The notes: generated by a model from the letters alone, not told the origin. Positions 9,309 to 18,574 are shown, numbered from the stretch's first letter. The stretch: DNA of 36,910 nt from Acetatifactor sp. (GCA_022511465.1 JAFLRM010000034.1:1-36910); one strand, 5' to 3'. A program made the numbers and translations.

Positions 9309-10532
9309 TTATATGTTGGTGCGCACCAACTTGGGCTTATATCCCTTCTGTTCCAGCGCCTCCATAATCTCTTTCTTATGCTCCGTTCCAAACGCCTCCA
9401 GCGTGATGCGAAGTTCCACAGCCGCACTTCGATTAATGGAGACAAACTGATTGTGTTCCAGCTTGATGACATTTCCGTTAACTTCTGCAATGACAGATGA
9501 CACTCTTGTCAGTTCTCCCGGCTTATCCGGCAAAAGTACGGAAACCGTAAAGATTCTGTCGCGGAAGATCAGGCCCTGCTGCACTACTGAGGACATGGTG
9601 ATCATATCCATGTTTCCACCGCTTAAAATGGACACGATCTTTTTGTCTTTTACGTTCAGATGTTTTAATGCCGCTACGGTGAGAAGCCCGGAATTTTCCA
9701 CCACCATCTTGTGGTTCTCCACCATATCCAAAAACGCCACTACCAGTTCCTCGTCTTCCACAGTGATGATATCATCCAGATTCTCCTGAAGATAGGGAAA
9801 CAACAAAGTACCCGGCGTCTTGACCGCGGTGCCATCGGCGATAGTACTTACAGTGGGCAGAGTGGTAACTGCTCCGTTTTGAATGGACACCTGCATACAA
9901 TTTGCTCCCGCGGGCTCCACACCGATCACCTTGATCTTGGGATTTAAAAGTTTGGCCAGAGTGGATACGCCGGTGGCAAGTCCACCTCCCCCGATGGGAA
10001 CCAGGATGTAATCCACAAGAGGCAATTCCTTAATAATCTCCATGGCAATGGTGCCCTGTCCGGTAGCCACCGTCAGATCGTCAAAGGGATGAATGAAGGT
10101 ATAGCTGTGCTCTTTGGCAAGCTCATACGCTTTGGCGCATGCTTCGTCATACACATCGCCGCTAAGGACCACCTCCGCGCCATAGTTTTTGGTGCGATTT
10201 ACCTTGATGAGAGGCGTGGTAGTGGGCATCACGATAGTCGCCTTTGCACCGTAACACTTTGCAGCGTAGGCCACACCCTGCGCATGGTTTCCGGCGGATG
10301 CAGTGATCAAACCTTTTGCCCTCTCCTCCTCGGACAGGGTGCTGATCTTGTAGTAAGCCCCTCTCAGCTTGTAAGCCCCGGTAAACTGCATGTTCTCCGG
10401 CTTTAAATACACCTTGTTGTTGATCTGGGCGCTAAAGTAATCGCTGTACACCAGCTTGGTCTCCAGAGTGACGCGTTTCACTACCTCGCTGGCCTCCTCA
10501 AACTTGTCAAGCGTCAACATTTCTCCTGCCAT
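9309..10532 (-). CDS. ilvA: Threonine ammonia-lyase with C-terminal ACT domain
   Basis: A 407-residue PLP enzyme that deaminates threonine to 2-oxobutanoate, the entry to isoleucine synthesis or threonine catabolism. The PLP lysine is K55 in TGAYKLRGA. The substrate loop SAGNHAQGV and the phosphate-binding GGGGLATG are intact. The C-terminal 80 residues (from about FTVSVLLPDKPGE) form one ACT domain, the short form (single C-terminal module) rather than the long two-ACT E. coli IlvA. It starts 21 bases after the ftsY stop behind a GAGGA site, so it is probably read through from the housekeeping operon, and it ends at a strong terminator. Confidence 0.95.
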   Translation of the reverse strand: MAGEMLTLDKFEEASEVVKRVTLETKLVYSDYFSAQINNKVYLKPENMQFTGAYKLRGAYYKISTLSEEERAKGLITASAGNHAQGVAYAAKCYGAKATIVMPTTTPLIKVNRTKNYGAEVVLSGDVYDEACAKAYELAKEHSYTFIHPFDDLTVATGQGTIAMEIIKELPLVDYILVPIGGGGLATGVSTLAKLLNPKIKVIGVEPAGANCMQVSIQNGAVTTLPTVSTIADGTAVKTPGTLLFPYLQENLDDIITVEDEELVVAFLDMVENHKMVVENSGLLTVAALKHLNVKDKKIVSILSGGNMDMITMSSVVQQGLIFRDRIFTVSVLLPDKPGELTRVSSVIAEVNGNVIKLEHNQFVSINRSAAVELRITLEAFGTEHKKEIMEALEQKGYKPKLVRTNI

Positions 10533-10553
10533 TTCCTCATCCTTCTTTCTTCG

Positions 10554-11540
10554 TTACTCAATTTCAAAAAGTGCATTTACAAACTCATCGGAATTAAACT
10601 TTTGCAGATCGTCTATGGTCTCACCCACACCGATGTATTTTACCGGTACATTAAGCTCCGACTGGATCGCCACCGCAATACCTCCTTTGGCGGTGCCATC
10701 CATCTTGGTGAGCACAATGCCTGTAAGGTTGGTCACATCTCCAAATTCTCTGGCTTGAACCATAGCATTCTGTCCGGTGGTGCCGTCCAGTACAATTAAA
10801 TTCTCCCTGTGGGCACCCGGAAATTCTCTGTCCACAATGCGGTTCATCTTTTTTAACTCTTCCATCAGGTTCTTCTTGTTGTGAAGCCGTCCTGCCGTGT
10901 CGATCAAAAGCACATCTACGCCTCTGGCCTTGGCTGCGTTGACCGCATCAAAGACTACGCTTGCCGGATCTGCCCCTTCGCTTCCGCTGATCATGGGAAC
11001 ATCCGCCCGCCTGGCCCACTCTGCCAGCTGATCACCGGCCGCCGCGCGAAAAGTGTCCGCCGCTGCGATCAATACTTTCCTGCCGCTGTCTTTCAATTTA
11101 CCGGCCAGTTTCCCCACCGTGGTGGTCTTACCCACGCCATTCACGCCAATAACCATAATGATGGACTGCTGCTTCTCAAAATCATAGGCAGTCTCATCCA
11201 CATTCATCTGCTCCTTGATACTATCGATCAGAAGCTGTTTACACTCCAAGGGCTCCTTGATGTGCTGCTCCTTCACCTGTTTTCGCAGCCGTTCCACAAT
11301 CTGGGCGGTGGCGTTTACGCCGATGTCACCCATGATCAGGATCTCCTCCAACTCCTCATAAAAATCGTCGTCAATGGAGGAAAAACCGCTGAACACGGAA
11401 TCGATTCCCCGCACAATATTCTCTCTCGTCTTGGAGAGCCCCGCCTTTAATCTGGCAAAAAAGCTTTTTTTCTCCTCCACCGCTTCCTCTTCAGGCTCCT
11501 CGTCAAGTCCGCGAAATAATCCCCAATCATTTTCTTCCAT
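10554..11540 (-). CDS. ftsY: Signal recognition particle receptor FtsY
   Basis: An SRP-family GTPase that docks ribosome-SRP complexes to the Sec translocon. The N-terminal 30 residues are acidic and the A domain is short, as in Firmicutes. The NG domain follows, with GVNGVGKTTTVGKLA (G1), DTFRAAAGDQL (I-box), DTAGRLHNK (G3) and TKMDG (G4). I chose the ATG at 11540 over the one two codons earlier because AAAGGG lies seven bases upstream. It lies between smc and ilvA on the same strand. Confidence 0.96.
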   Translation of the reverse strand: MEENDWGLFRGLDEEPEEEAVEEKKSFFARLKAGLSKTRENIVRGIDSVFSGFSSIDDDFYEELEEILIMGDIGVNATAQIVERLRKQVKEQHIKEPLECKQLLIDSIKEQMNVDETAYDFEKQQSIIMVIGVNGVGKTTTVGKLAGKLKDSGRKVLIAAADTFRAAAGDQLAEWARRADVPMISGSEGADPASVVFDAVNAAKARGVDVLLIDTAGRLHNKKNLMEELKKMNRIVDREFPGAHRENLIVLDGTTGQNAMVQAREFGDVTNLTGIVLTKMDGTAKGGIAVAIQSELNVPVKYIGVGETIDDLQKFNSDEFVNALFEIE

Positions 11541-11556
11541 ACACATACCCTTTTCT

Positions 11557-11594
11557 GCGTTGTCTTTGATCTACAATGGCTCCGGGGACAACGC
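11557..11594 (-). other. Stem-loop between smc and ftsY
   Basis: GCGTTGTC and GACAACGC form a perfect 8-bp stem with a 22-base loop in the 64-base gap between smc and ftsY. No T-run follows, so a processing or stabilising hairpin is more likely than a terminator. Confidence 0.4.
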
Positions 11595-11610
11595 CTCCCG
11601 ATGTCCGTAC

Positions 11611-14600
11611 TCAGTCATCCAATTCCTTGTCGATCAGGTTGACACTCACCAGCGTGGACACACCTTTCTCCTGCATGGTGATACCATATAGTCTGTCCAC
11701 CTGTTCCATCGTCCCTCTTCTGTGGGTAATAACAATAAACTGTGTATTTCTCGTCAGCTTATGTAAATACTTGGCAAAGCGTCCCACGTTGGAATCGTCA
11801 AGAGCCGCCTCGATCTCGTCCAGAAGACAGAACGGTGATGGCTTTAGATTCTGGATGGCAAATAAAAGGGCAATGGCTGAAAGCGCTTTCTCTCCGCCGG
11901 ACAGCTGCATCATGTTTTGCAGTTTCTTCCCGGGCGGCTGCGCGATAATACGAATACCTGCCTCCAGGATATCCTCGTCCTCCATCAGCTCCAATGTGCC
12001 TTTTCCTCCGCCGAATAGTTCTTTGAACACCTTGTCAAACTCCCGGTTGATCTCGGCAAACTTATCGGTAAACTGTTTCCGCATGGCAGTGTCCAGTTCC
12101 TCGATTATATTCTCCAGCGTCTTCTCCGCCTCCACCAGATCGTCCCTCTGGGTCTTCATAAAGGTGTATCGCTCCATCAAATTCTTGTAGTCCTCAATGG
12201 CATTGACGTTGACATCACCCAGCTTTTTGATCTGATCTCTCAGGGAAACAATTTCCCGCTTCATGGCAGGCAGATCGGTCATCTCCTCGTCGCGTATGGA
12301 CGCCGCATCGCTCAGAGTGATCTCGTACTCGTCCCACATATAGTTGATCTGGGACTCCACAGACTCCTCCAGCCTCTCCTTCTGAGCGTTCAGACGATAG
12401 ACCTCCTTGTCCAGAGAGTTCATCTGCTCGGACAACTGTTCTCTGCTCTGGAAGAAGTTCTTCTGCTTTGCTGTAAGTTCTTCTTTCCTTGCCACATCAT
12501 CTTTTAATTTTTGCTCCGACTCATTCTGGGCGTCAAAGGACGCGGCGATGGTCTTCTCCAACTCCATAATGTTCTGCTGCTTGCGCTCCGCCTCTGCGGC
12601 GTTTTCCACAAGCGCTGTCAGAATCTCGTTTAACTCCGACTGGCTCCTCTCAATCTCACCGTCGATACGATCCACGTTGGCCTGTTTAAAATTCTGCGCC
12701 TGAAGCATCTTCTCCACTTTCAGATCCCACTCGGACACCTTACCTGCAGCCTCGGTCTCCTGTGTGCGCTTCTCCTCCAGTTCCTGCTGGAACAGGATAA
12801 TTTGTTCCTGTGTATTCTTCTCCAGTTCCTCGCTGGCGGCAAGCTCCTGCTGCGCAGTCTCTTTGCCGTTCTTAATCTCTAGTATCTGGCTCTCAATCTC
12901 CTGCTGTTCGCTCCGCAGGGACTGGGTGCTCTCAAGCTCTTCCTCCATGCGCTCTCTGGCCTGACTAATGTTCAGGCGGGCCGTATTCTGCTCGATGGAC
13001 TTTTTCTGAATGTCGTTCTTTAAATTCTCCACATCCACACGAAGCTGATTTCTCGTGTTCTTGATATTGTCAATCTCCTGATCACTTCCCTCGATAGCCT
13101 TTTTAAGCTCTTTTACCCGCTTTTCCAGCTCCTCGATCTCGCGCCTGCGGCTCAGGAGATTACTGTTGTTCTTAAAGGCACCTCCACTGATGGCTCCTCC
13201 GGGCACCAAAAGTTCGCCCTCCAGTGTGACCATGCGGATGCCATAATCAAACTTTCTGGCAATCTTCACCGCATTGTCCACATGATCCACCACCACGATG
13301 CGTCCCAGCATGGACTTCGCCACGTTGCGGTACTTATCCTCAATGTTCACCAGCTCGTCTGCCATGCCGATGACACCCTTCTCCTTCAGCGCATCCGGGT
13401 TCTTAAACTCCTGCGGGTGCGTAATGCTGGTCAAAGGTAAGAAAGTAGCTCGACCCAGTCGGTTGGTCTTTAAGTACTGTATCATCTTCTTAGCGGTGTC
13501 CTCATCATTCGTGACAATGTTCTGGATATTGCCACCCAGCGCAGTCTCAATGGCGATCTCATACTTTTTGTCCACCTTGATGATGTCCGCCACCACCCCG
13601 ATTATGCCTTTCTCTCTGTCTTTCTGCTCCATGACCTTCTTGACGCTGCCGCCGTAACCCTCGTAGCGCTCGGTCAAATTGGAGAGAGCTTCCAGCTTGG
13701 TCTTCTCCTGATGGAACAGCGCCTGATTCTCGCGAAGCTTTGCATCCTCTGCAGAAAGTCGCTCCCTGCAGTTTCCCAGTTCCAACTCACAGGCAGCCTG
13801 ATGCTCATTCAGCACACGGAGCTCATCGCTCACGGTCTGGAATTCCTCTTCCAGTTTTTTAATAGTTTCCTCCCATGCTACCTCGTCCGACTTAGCGCGG
13901 AGGAGACGAGAATTCAACTCTGCCTTGCGGATATTGATCTGTTCCATCATGGTGTCAAAGCGTCCCAGCTTAGACTTAATGGTGGCACGCTGGTTCAACT
14001 CTCCGATAATTGTATTCTTGCCGGCCTCTATGTTCTGATCCAGCTCGGCGATCTTAGCTTGAACCGCCTCCAGTTCCGACCGCACCTTCTCTGCTGTGGC
14101 AGTGAGATTTTGCACCTGTTCGTCCACGTCGCTCTTCTCGGTCAGAATATCTTCTTTTTCCTTGTTCCTTGCTGCAATCTCCTCCTCCAAAGCGGTTCGA
14201 CGGTTGGTCAGATGACTTTCGCTCCCTTTGGCGGAATTGATCTGCTCCTTTAAGACGTTGATCTCGCCCTCCAGACGCCCTCTCATCAGACCGGTGTCAT
14301 TTAGTGTGCTTCTGGCCTGTTCAATGGCTTCGTCCAGACTTTCGATCTCCTCCTGGATCCGCTCGTACTCCTCGCGGATTCCCTCGTACTTTTGCGTGGT
14401 TTCCTGAAGGTCTGCACTCGCCAGACGATACTTTTCCTCCACGGAGTCCAATTGCTCTTTCAAGCGATTGTTCTCCAAAAGGAACGCATTCACATCCAAT
14501 TTTTTAAGTTCTTCCTTTTTGCGCAGATAGACTCTCGCCACCTCGGATTGCTTCTCCAAGGGTTCTACCTGTTTCTCCAACTCTGTCAGGATATCGTTCA

Positions 14601-15171
14601 CACGCACCAGATTCTGCTTCTCATTCTCCAGCTTGGTCTGTGCCGCCGCCTTGCGTCTCTTGAACTTCACAATGCCCGCAGCCTCGTCAAAGAGTTCTCT
14701 TCGCTCCTCCGGCTTGCCGCTCAAGATTCGGTCAATCTGCCCCTGCCCGATGATGGAATAGCCCTCCTTACCAATACCGGTATCGTAGAAAAGCTCATTG
14801 ACATCCTTCAGTCGGCAGATCGTGCCGTTGATCAGATATTCACTTTCTCCGGAGCGGTAGATCCTTCTCGCCACCGTCACCTCCTTGTAATCGATGGCGA
14901 GCTGATGATCCGCATTATCCAACGTGATGGCCACATAGGCATAGCTTAACGGTTTTCTGGTCTCTGTTCCCGAGAAAATGACATCTTGCATACTGGCTCC
15001 GCGCAACTGCTTGATGCGCTGTTCACCCAGCACCCAGCGCACTGCGTCCGCAACGTTACTCTTTCCGCTTCCGTTTGGACCCACAATGCCCGTGATGCCG
15101 TTATGGAATTGGAATACTATCTTATTTGCAAATGATTTAAAACCATGTACCTCAATACTTTTTAAATACAT
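11611..15171 (-). CDS. smc: Chromosome segregation protein SMC
   Basis: A full-length 1186-residue SMC ATPase of the condensin complex with ScpA/ScpB (not in this window). Walker A is GPNGSGKSN at about 32-40. Long coiled coils run from about 170-500 and 680-1020, separated by the hinge (about 510-670, containing GGNIQNIV and GGAISGG). The signature LSGGEKAL is near 1089 and Walker B is CLLDEIEAALDD near 1116. The start codon lies inside the 3' end of rnc (20-base overlap), so translation is coupled to rnc. Confidence 0.97.
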   Translation of the reverse strand: MYLKSIEVHGFKSFANKIVFQFHNGITGIVGPNGSGKSNVADAVRWVLGEQRIKQLRGASMQDVIFSGTETRKPLSYAYVAITLDNADHQLAIDYKEVTVARRIYRSGESEYLINGTICRLKDVNELFYDTGIGKEGYSIIGQGQIDRILSGKPEERRELFDEAAGIVKFKRRKAAAQTKLENEKQNLVRVNDILTELEKQVEPLEKQSEVARVYLRKKEELKKLDVNAFLLENNRLKEQLDSVEEKYRLASADLQETTQKYEGIREEYERIQEEIESLDEAIEQARSTLNDTGLMRGRLEGEINVLKEQINSAKGSESHLTNRRTALEEEIAARNKEKEDILTEKSDVDEQVQNLTATAEKVRSELEAVQAKIAELDQNIEAGKNTIIGELNQRATIKSKLGRFDTMMEQINIRKAELNSRLLRAKSDEVAWEETIKKLEEEFQTVSDELRVLNEHQAACELELGNCRERLSAEDAKLRENQALFHQEKTKLEALSNLTERYEGYGGSVKKVMEQKDREKGIIGVVADIIKVDKKYEIAIETALGGNIQNIVTNDEDTAKKMIQYLKTNRLGRATFLPLTSITHPQEFKNPDALKEKGVIGMADELVNIEDKYRNVAKSMLGRIVVVDHVDNAVKIARKFDYGIRMVTLEGELLVPGGAISGGAFKNNSNLLSRRREIEELEKRVKELKKAIEGSDQEIDNIKNTRNQLRVDVENLKNDIQKKSIEQNTARLNISQARERMEEELESTQSLRSEQQEIESQILEIKNGKETAQQELAASEELEKNTQEQIILFQQELEEKRTQETEAAGKVSEWDLKVEKMLQAQNFKQANVDRIDGEIERSQSELNEILTALVENAAEAERKQQNIMELEKTIAASFDAQNESEQKLKDDVARKEELTAKQKNFFQSREQLSEQMNSLDKEVYRLNAQKERLEESVESQINYMWDEYEITLSDAASIRDEEMTDLPAMKREIVSLRDQIKKLGDVNVNAIEDYKNLMERYTFMKTQRDDLVEAEKTLENIIEELDTAMRKQFTDKFAEINREFDKVFKELFGGGKGTLELMEDEDILEAGIRIIAQPPGKKLQNMMQLSGGEKALSAIALLFAIQNLKPSPFCLLDEIEAALDDSNVGRFAKYLHKLTRNTQFIVITHRRGTMEQVDRLYGITMQEKGVSTLVSVNLIDKELDD

Positions 15172-15865
15172 ATCCTTTATCCCTCAGAAGCAAAAGAGCC
15201 TGATAGGCAGCCTGCTGCTCCGCCGCTTTTTTTGTTCTTCCGGTACCCTTACCGAGACTTTCCTCTTCCATGAAAACTTCAACAACAAAGGTCTTGTCGT
15301 GCTCGGGGCCGCTTTCCTCCAAAAGTTCATAGTGGAACTCTTTCTTCAGTTTTCCCTGAAGAAGCTCCTGCAAATTGCTCTTGCTGTCATAAAACAACCG
15401 CTTATTCTCTAGGTCTGACAGGACAAACCGATCGATGAACGCCTTTGCAGACTCCATGCCTCCATCCAGATAGATCGCTCCGATGACGGCCTCCATGACA
15501 TCCGAGGTGATACTCTCCCTCTTTCTGCCGCCGGTATTCTCCTCACCCTTTCCCAGGCGAATGAACTGTCCCAACTCCAGATCCCTGGCGCAAAACGCCA
15601 GCGAGGGCTCGCACACCATGGACGCCCGCATCTTTGTCAGTTCTCCCTCCGGCACATCGGGGTGACTGTGGAATAGAAACTCGCTGGACACAACCTCCAG
15701 TACCGCATCACCCAGAAATTCCAAGCGCTCATAGTTTTTTGCCTTATTAATCTTCTGCTCGTTGGTAAAAGAGCTGTGTGTCAGTGCCTGTTTAAGCAAC
15801 TCAGGCTTCTGAAAACGGTAGCCGATCCGCTCCTCCAACAGCTGTAGGGTATATCCATCTGCCAT
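15152..15865 (-). CDS. rnc: Ribonuclease III
   Basis: A 237-residue double-strand-specific endoribonuclease that processes rRNA and structured mRNAs. The catalytic domain carries NYERLEFLGDAVLE and the second acidic pair in DVMEAVIGAIYLDGG. A dsRNA-binding domain (about 155-228) ends with GRTKKAAEQQAAYQALL. I take the ATG at 15865; a GTG four codons upstream (15877) touches the SD with no spacing. It lies in the conserved acpP-rnc-smc order, with its 3' end overlapping smc by 20 bases. A hairpin just upstream (15896-15929) could allow self-cleavage control. Confidence 0.96.
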   Translation of the reverse strand: MADGYTLQLLEERIGYRFQKPELLKQALTHSSFTNEQKINKAKNYERLEFLGDAVLEVVSSEFLFHSHPDVPEGELTKMRASMVCEPSLAFCARDLELGQFIRLGKGEENTGGRKRESITSDVMEAVIGAIYLDGGMESAKAFIDRFVLSDLENKRLFYDSKSNLQELLQGKLKKEFHYELLEESGPEHDKTFVVEVFMEEESLGKGTGRTKKAAEQQAAYQALLLLRDKGYVFKKY

Positions 15866-15895
15866 AATCGCTTCCACTTCCTTTGCAACGAAAAT

Positions 15896-15929
15896 GTTCC
15901 CGAATCGCGTCGTAACTCAATCCGGGAAC
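15896..15929 (-). other. Hairpin in the acpP-rnc gap (possible RNase III site)
   Basis: Ten-base arms pair GTTCCCGAAT with ATCCGGGAAC (one G-U wobble in RNA) around a 14-base loop. It lies between the acpP stop and the rnc SD, with no clean T-run. RNase III genes are known to be autoregulated by cleavage of their own leaders in several bacteria; the extension to this site is inference. Confidence 0.5.
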
Positions 15930-15945
15930 AAAATACGATTCCGAT

Positions 15946-16176
15946 TTAGTTTAAAGCATTCTTGATCATCTCTACAGCCTGCTCCACTGTGGTAATCTGT
16001 TCTGCTGTCTCCGCCGGGATCTCGATATCAAATTCTTCCTCAATTCCCATAATGATCTGGTAAATATCCAAGGAGTCAGCCCCAAGATCATCCGTAAACG
16101 TCGTCTCCGGAGTGATCTCATCCGGATCAACATTTAATACTTCAGCAATTACTTTTTTCAGCTTTTCAAGTTCCAT
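15946..16176 (-). CDS. acpP: Acyl carrier protein
   Basis: A 76-residue acidic helical carrier for fatty-acid synthesis. The phosphopantetheine serine is S35 in the canonical DLGADSLD. The SD GGGAGG lies six bases before the ATG. It follows plsX by 24 bases and precedes rnc, matching the classical plsX-acpP-rnc linkage between phospholipid synthesis and RNA metabolism genes. Confidence 0.97.
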   Translation of the reverse strand: MELEKLKKVIAEVLNVDPDEITPETTFTDDLGADSLDIYQIIMGIEEEFDIEIPAETAEQITTVEQAVEMIKNALN

Positions 16177-16200
16177 AATTTGCCTCCCATTTGTTTCGTT

Positions 16201-17229
16201 TTATTCTTTTACCTGGTCACCCAGCAATACTTTCTCTTTAATCTTCTCATTGATCTTCTGATCCTTGAAGGTAATACACTGGAGGATAGAATTCTTGATC
16301 TCAATCGACTTGCTGCTTCCATGAGTCTTGACCACCAGACCGTTCAGACCGAGAAGCGGTGCTCCGCCATATTGATCAGTATCAAAGGACTTGAGCGTCT
16401 GCTTCAGCGCGGGTTTCACCAGCAGAGCTCCAATCTTACTGCGAAGGCTGCTCATCATACCGCTTTTGACCTTGTTTATCAGCACACCACCCACGCCCTC
16501 GTACATTTTCAGGATGACATTTCCAACAAACGCCTCACAGACGATCACATCCGCCGCGCCGGCCGGAATGTCTCTCGCCTCCACGCTGCCGATAAAATTG
16601 ATATCCGGACAGTTCCTCAAAAGAGGGAAGGTCTCCTTCACCAGGGCATTACCCTTCTCCTCCTCGGCACCGATGTTAACGATACCGACTCTTGGGTTCT
16701 TGATCCCCATGACATTTTCCATATATACACTTCCCATCTTGGCAAATTGCACCAGATGGGAGGGCCTTGCATCCACGTTAGCTCCACAGTCGATCAAAAG
16801 GCTCACACCTTTCTCGGTATCGGTAGGAATAAGCGGTGCCAGCGGTGGTCTCTCCACTCCCTTGATACGGCCCACGATCACCTGCCCGCCGACCAGAACC
16901 GCACCGGTACTGCCCGCAGACACAAATGCATCACAGGTTCCGTCCTTTACAAGATACATAGCCTTCACAATGGAAGACTCCTTCTTGCGGCGGATTGCCA
17001 TAACGGGAGGCTCGGCCATCTCAATGACCTCTTCCGCATGCACGATCTCCACTTGCGCTGCATCATAGGTGTACTTTTTCAACTCCTCGCGGACAACGGG
17101 CTCACGTCCCACCAGAAATACTTTTACACTCTTGCTTTCATTGATGGCTTCAACCGCTCCCTTTACCACTTCAGCAGGGGCATTGTCACCACCCATAGCA
17201 TCTACTGCTACGTTTACCACTTCCGCCAT
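16201..17229 (-). CDS. plsX: Phosphate acyltransferase PlsX
   Basis: A 342-residue peripheral enzyme converting acyl-ACP and phosphate to acyl-phosphate, the first step of phosphatidic acid synthesis via PlsY. It opens with the family motif AVDAMGGDNAP and keeps GSTGAVLVGG and the NIGAEEEKGN segment. The length is normal. The ATG at 17229 has GGAAGG nine bases upstream. An internal promoter (17275-17303) and a hairpin with T-run (17335-17372) lie between it and rpmF, so expression may be uncoupled from the ribosomal protein gene. Confidence 0.96.
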   Translation of the reverse strand: MAEVVNVAVDAMGGDNAPAEVVKGAVEAINESKSVKVFLVGREPVVREELKKYTYDAAQVEIVHAEEVIEMAEPPVMAIRRKKESSIVKAMYLVKDGTCDAFVSAGSTGAVLVGGQVIVGRIKGVERPPLAPLIPTDTEKGVSLLIDCGANVDARPSHLVQFAKMGSVYMENVMGIKNPRVGIVNIGAEEEKGNALVKETFPLLRNCPDINFIGSVEARDIPAGAADVIVCEAFVGNVILKMYEGVGGVLINKVKSGMMSSLRSKIGALLVKPALKQTLKSFDTDQYGGAPLLGLNGLVVKTHGSSKSIEIKNSILQCITFKDQKINEKIKEKVLLGDQVKE

Positions 17230-17274
17230 TCATTACACCTTCCAATTATTTCTATGTATTATGCACCTTACATT

Positions 17275-17303
17275 AATATACTAGACCGCTATATAAAAAT
17301 CAA
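17275..17303 (-). promoter_or_regulatory. Internal promoter for plsX-acpP-rnc-smc-ftsY-ilvA
   Basis: The minus strand reads TTGATT, 17 bases, TATATT, about 45 bases before the plsX start and just after the rpmF terminator-like hairpin. Confidence 0.55.
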
Positions 17304-17321
17304 GCAGAAAGTTTCAGGTTT

Positions 17322-17372
17322 TAACAAAAGTAAAACTGCCACACCAACCGGTCTTCTGGTTCATGTGACAGT
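17322..17372 (-). terminator. Terminator or attenuator between rpmF and plsX
   Basis: On the minus strand ACTGTCACA pairs with TGTGGCAGT (one wobble), with an inner AACC/GGTT extension, followed by the T-rich run TTTTACTTTTGTT. It probably ends most DUF177-rpmF transcripts, with partial readthrough. Confidence 0.7.
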
Positions 17373-17393
17373 CCTTGCTTTCAATCGATTAGA

Positions 17394-17576
17394 TCAGTCT
17401 GCATCGACAACCTGCTTCTTATTGTAAGAACCACATGCCTTGCATACTCTGTGGGGCACCATAAGCGCACCGCACTTGCTGCATTTTACCAAAGTAGGAG
17501 CACTCATTTTCCAGTTTGCTCTTCTCTTATCTCTTCTACTTCTAGAAGATTTGTTCTTGGGACAAATCGCACCCAT
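17394..17576 (-). CDS. rpmF: Large ribosomal subunit protein bL32
   Basis: A 60-residue basic ribosomal protein with the family N-terminus (MGAICPKNKSSRSRRDKRRA) and a zinc ribbon of two CxxC pairs, CSKC and CKAC. It is therefore the zinc-binding form. It follows DUF177 with a two-base gap, the usual pairing. Confidence 0.97.
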   Translation of the reverse strand: MGAICPKNKSSRSRRDKRRANWKMSAPTLVKCSKCGALMVPHRVCKACGSYNKKQVVDAD

Positions 17577-17578
17577 CG

Positions 17579-18100
17579 TTACACCTCCTTATTCGCATTG
17601 AAAATGTCTTTTATCACTGCCATGCGAGGATCTGGTACGAAGGTATCGCAACCACAGTCCCCTATGTTCCGATCCTGTCCACAGACAGGGCATACGCCCT
17701 TGCAATCTTCCTGACACAAAATCTTCACAGGCCAGTTTACCAGAATTTCATTGTACACAAAAGCTTCTACGTCCAGCTGATAGCCTTCCATACACTCTCT
17801 GCTGTCCTCATCCTCCTCGGAAGTGACCTCCGGTGATGTGACGATTCTGTCAAAGATAAGCTCCAGCGTAGTAGGGACTTCCGTTAAACACCGATCACAC
17901 CGGGTTAAAAACGTAAGTTTTACACCGCCCTCAACCCGCGCCTTATCCTCACCGATATTGGTAAAGACAAATCCCACAGGCTCCTTCGACATGATCGGGA
18001 AGTCACCCATCCGCGTCCGAAAGCTGTTAAGCTCAAGCGGTACCGTAGTCTGAATCACTTTCCCCCGCGATGTCAATACATCGGATAAGTTCACTAACAT
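17579..18100 (-). CDS. DUF177/YceD family protein
   Basis: A 173-residue protein of the DUF177 (YceD) family, which is almost always next to rpmF; in other bacteria it is implicated in 23S rRNA accumulation. It has a CDRC pair near residue 70, and in the C-terminal third a cysteine-rich segment including CQEDCKGVCPVCG and CGC that suggests metal binding. It is the first gene of the housekeeping operon, about 50 bases after a consensus promoter. Confidence 0.92.
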   Translation of the reverse strand: MLVNLSDVLTSRGKVIQTTVPLELNSFRTRMGDFPIMSKEPVGFVFTNIGEDKARVEGGVKLTFLTRCDRCLTEVPTTLELIFDRIVTSPEVTSEEDEDSRECMEGYQLDVEAFVYNEILVNWPVKILCQEDCKGVCPVCGQDRNIGDCGCDTFVPDPRMAVIKDIFNANKEV

Positions 18101-18152
18101 AGCTGCTCCTATGCAAAATGTTCATACCGTGTGCATTTTTACACACTGGTTA

Positions 18153-18181
18153 ATTATACCTGTGGTTTGGAGGTTTGTCAA
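18153..18181 (-). promoter_or_regulatory. Consensus promoter of the DUF177-rpmF operon
   Basis: The minus strand carries a perfect TTGACA, 17 bases, and a perfect TATAAT. The predicted start is near 18146. A GTGTG/CACAC mini-hairpin lies in the leader. Confidence 0.9.
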
Positions 18182-18274
18182 TAACAAATTTGAAAGTAAT
18201 ATATTACTGCTTTTTGGTAACTCATATTCTGTAAACTTATATGCCAATCTTATATATAATCCATCAAAAAGTGC

Positions 18275-18574
18275 TCATATATTAAAAGGCCACTCGGGAT
18301 ATTTTTTCCAGAAATAAGAGACCATGAACAATACAAAAAAGAAATAAAAAAGAACATTTCCAAAATACACAATCTTGCTGACGAGTCTCGCCTGTCCGGC
18401 ATCACCTGCACCCAGCATAAGAAAATACCCACTGTTCATAAGCAGGCATCCTATATTCGTCACCATCAAAAACATACTGTTGTTACTTTGATGTTTTCGT
18501 TTTAACAAAGCAGTGATCCCCACAAGCGGGATCATAATGCCTATTACCTGTATTACATAAATTAAATATTCCAT
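18275..18574 (-). CDS. Small membrane protein, probably a truncated sensor N-terminus
   Basis: A 99-residue hydrophobic protein with three membrane segments (about residues 4-24, 35-55 and 68-88). The ATG at 18574 has AGGTGG eight bases upstream; a GTG four codons earlier would overlap that site. The style (short loops, no soluble domain) resembles the first membrane helices of the multi-pass N-terminal domains on membrane diguanylate cyclases and kinases. It stops at 18275 without any output domain. I read it as a remnant, but a genuine small membrane protein cannot be excluded. It follows a pseudogene in an AT-rich stretch. Confidence 0.5.
   Translation of the reverse strand: MEYLIYVIQVIGIMIPLVGITALLKRKHQSNNSMFLMVTNIGCLLMNSGYFLMLGAGDAGQARLVSKIVYFGNVLFYFFFVLFMVSYFWKKYPEWPFNI

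Noticed and set aside
16180..17427. A 415-codon plus-strand open frame
   Set aside because: It covers plsX in antisense and gives a low-complexity, histidine-rich product; plsX is unambiguous.
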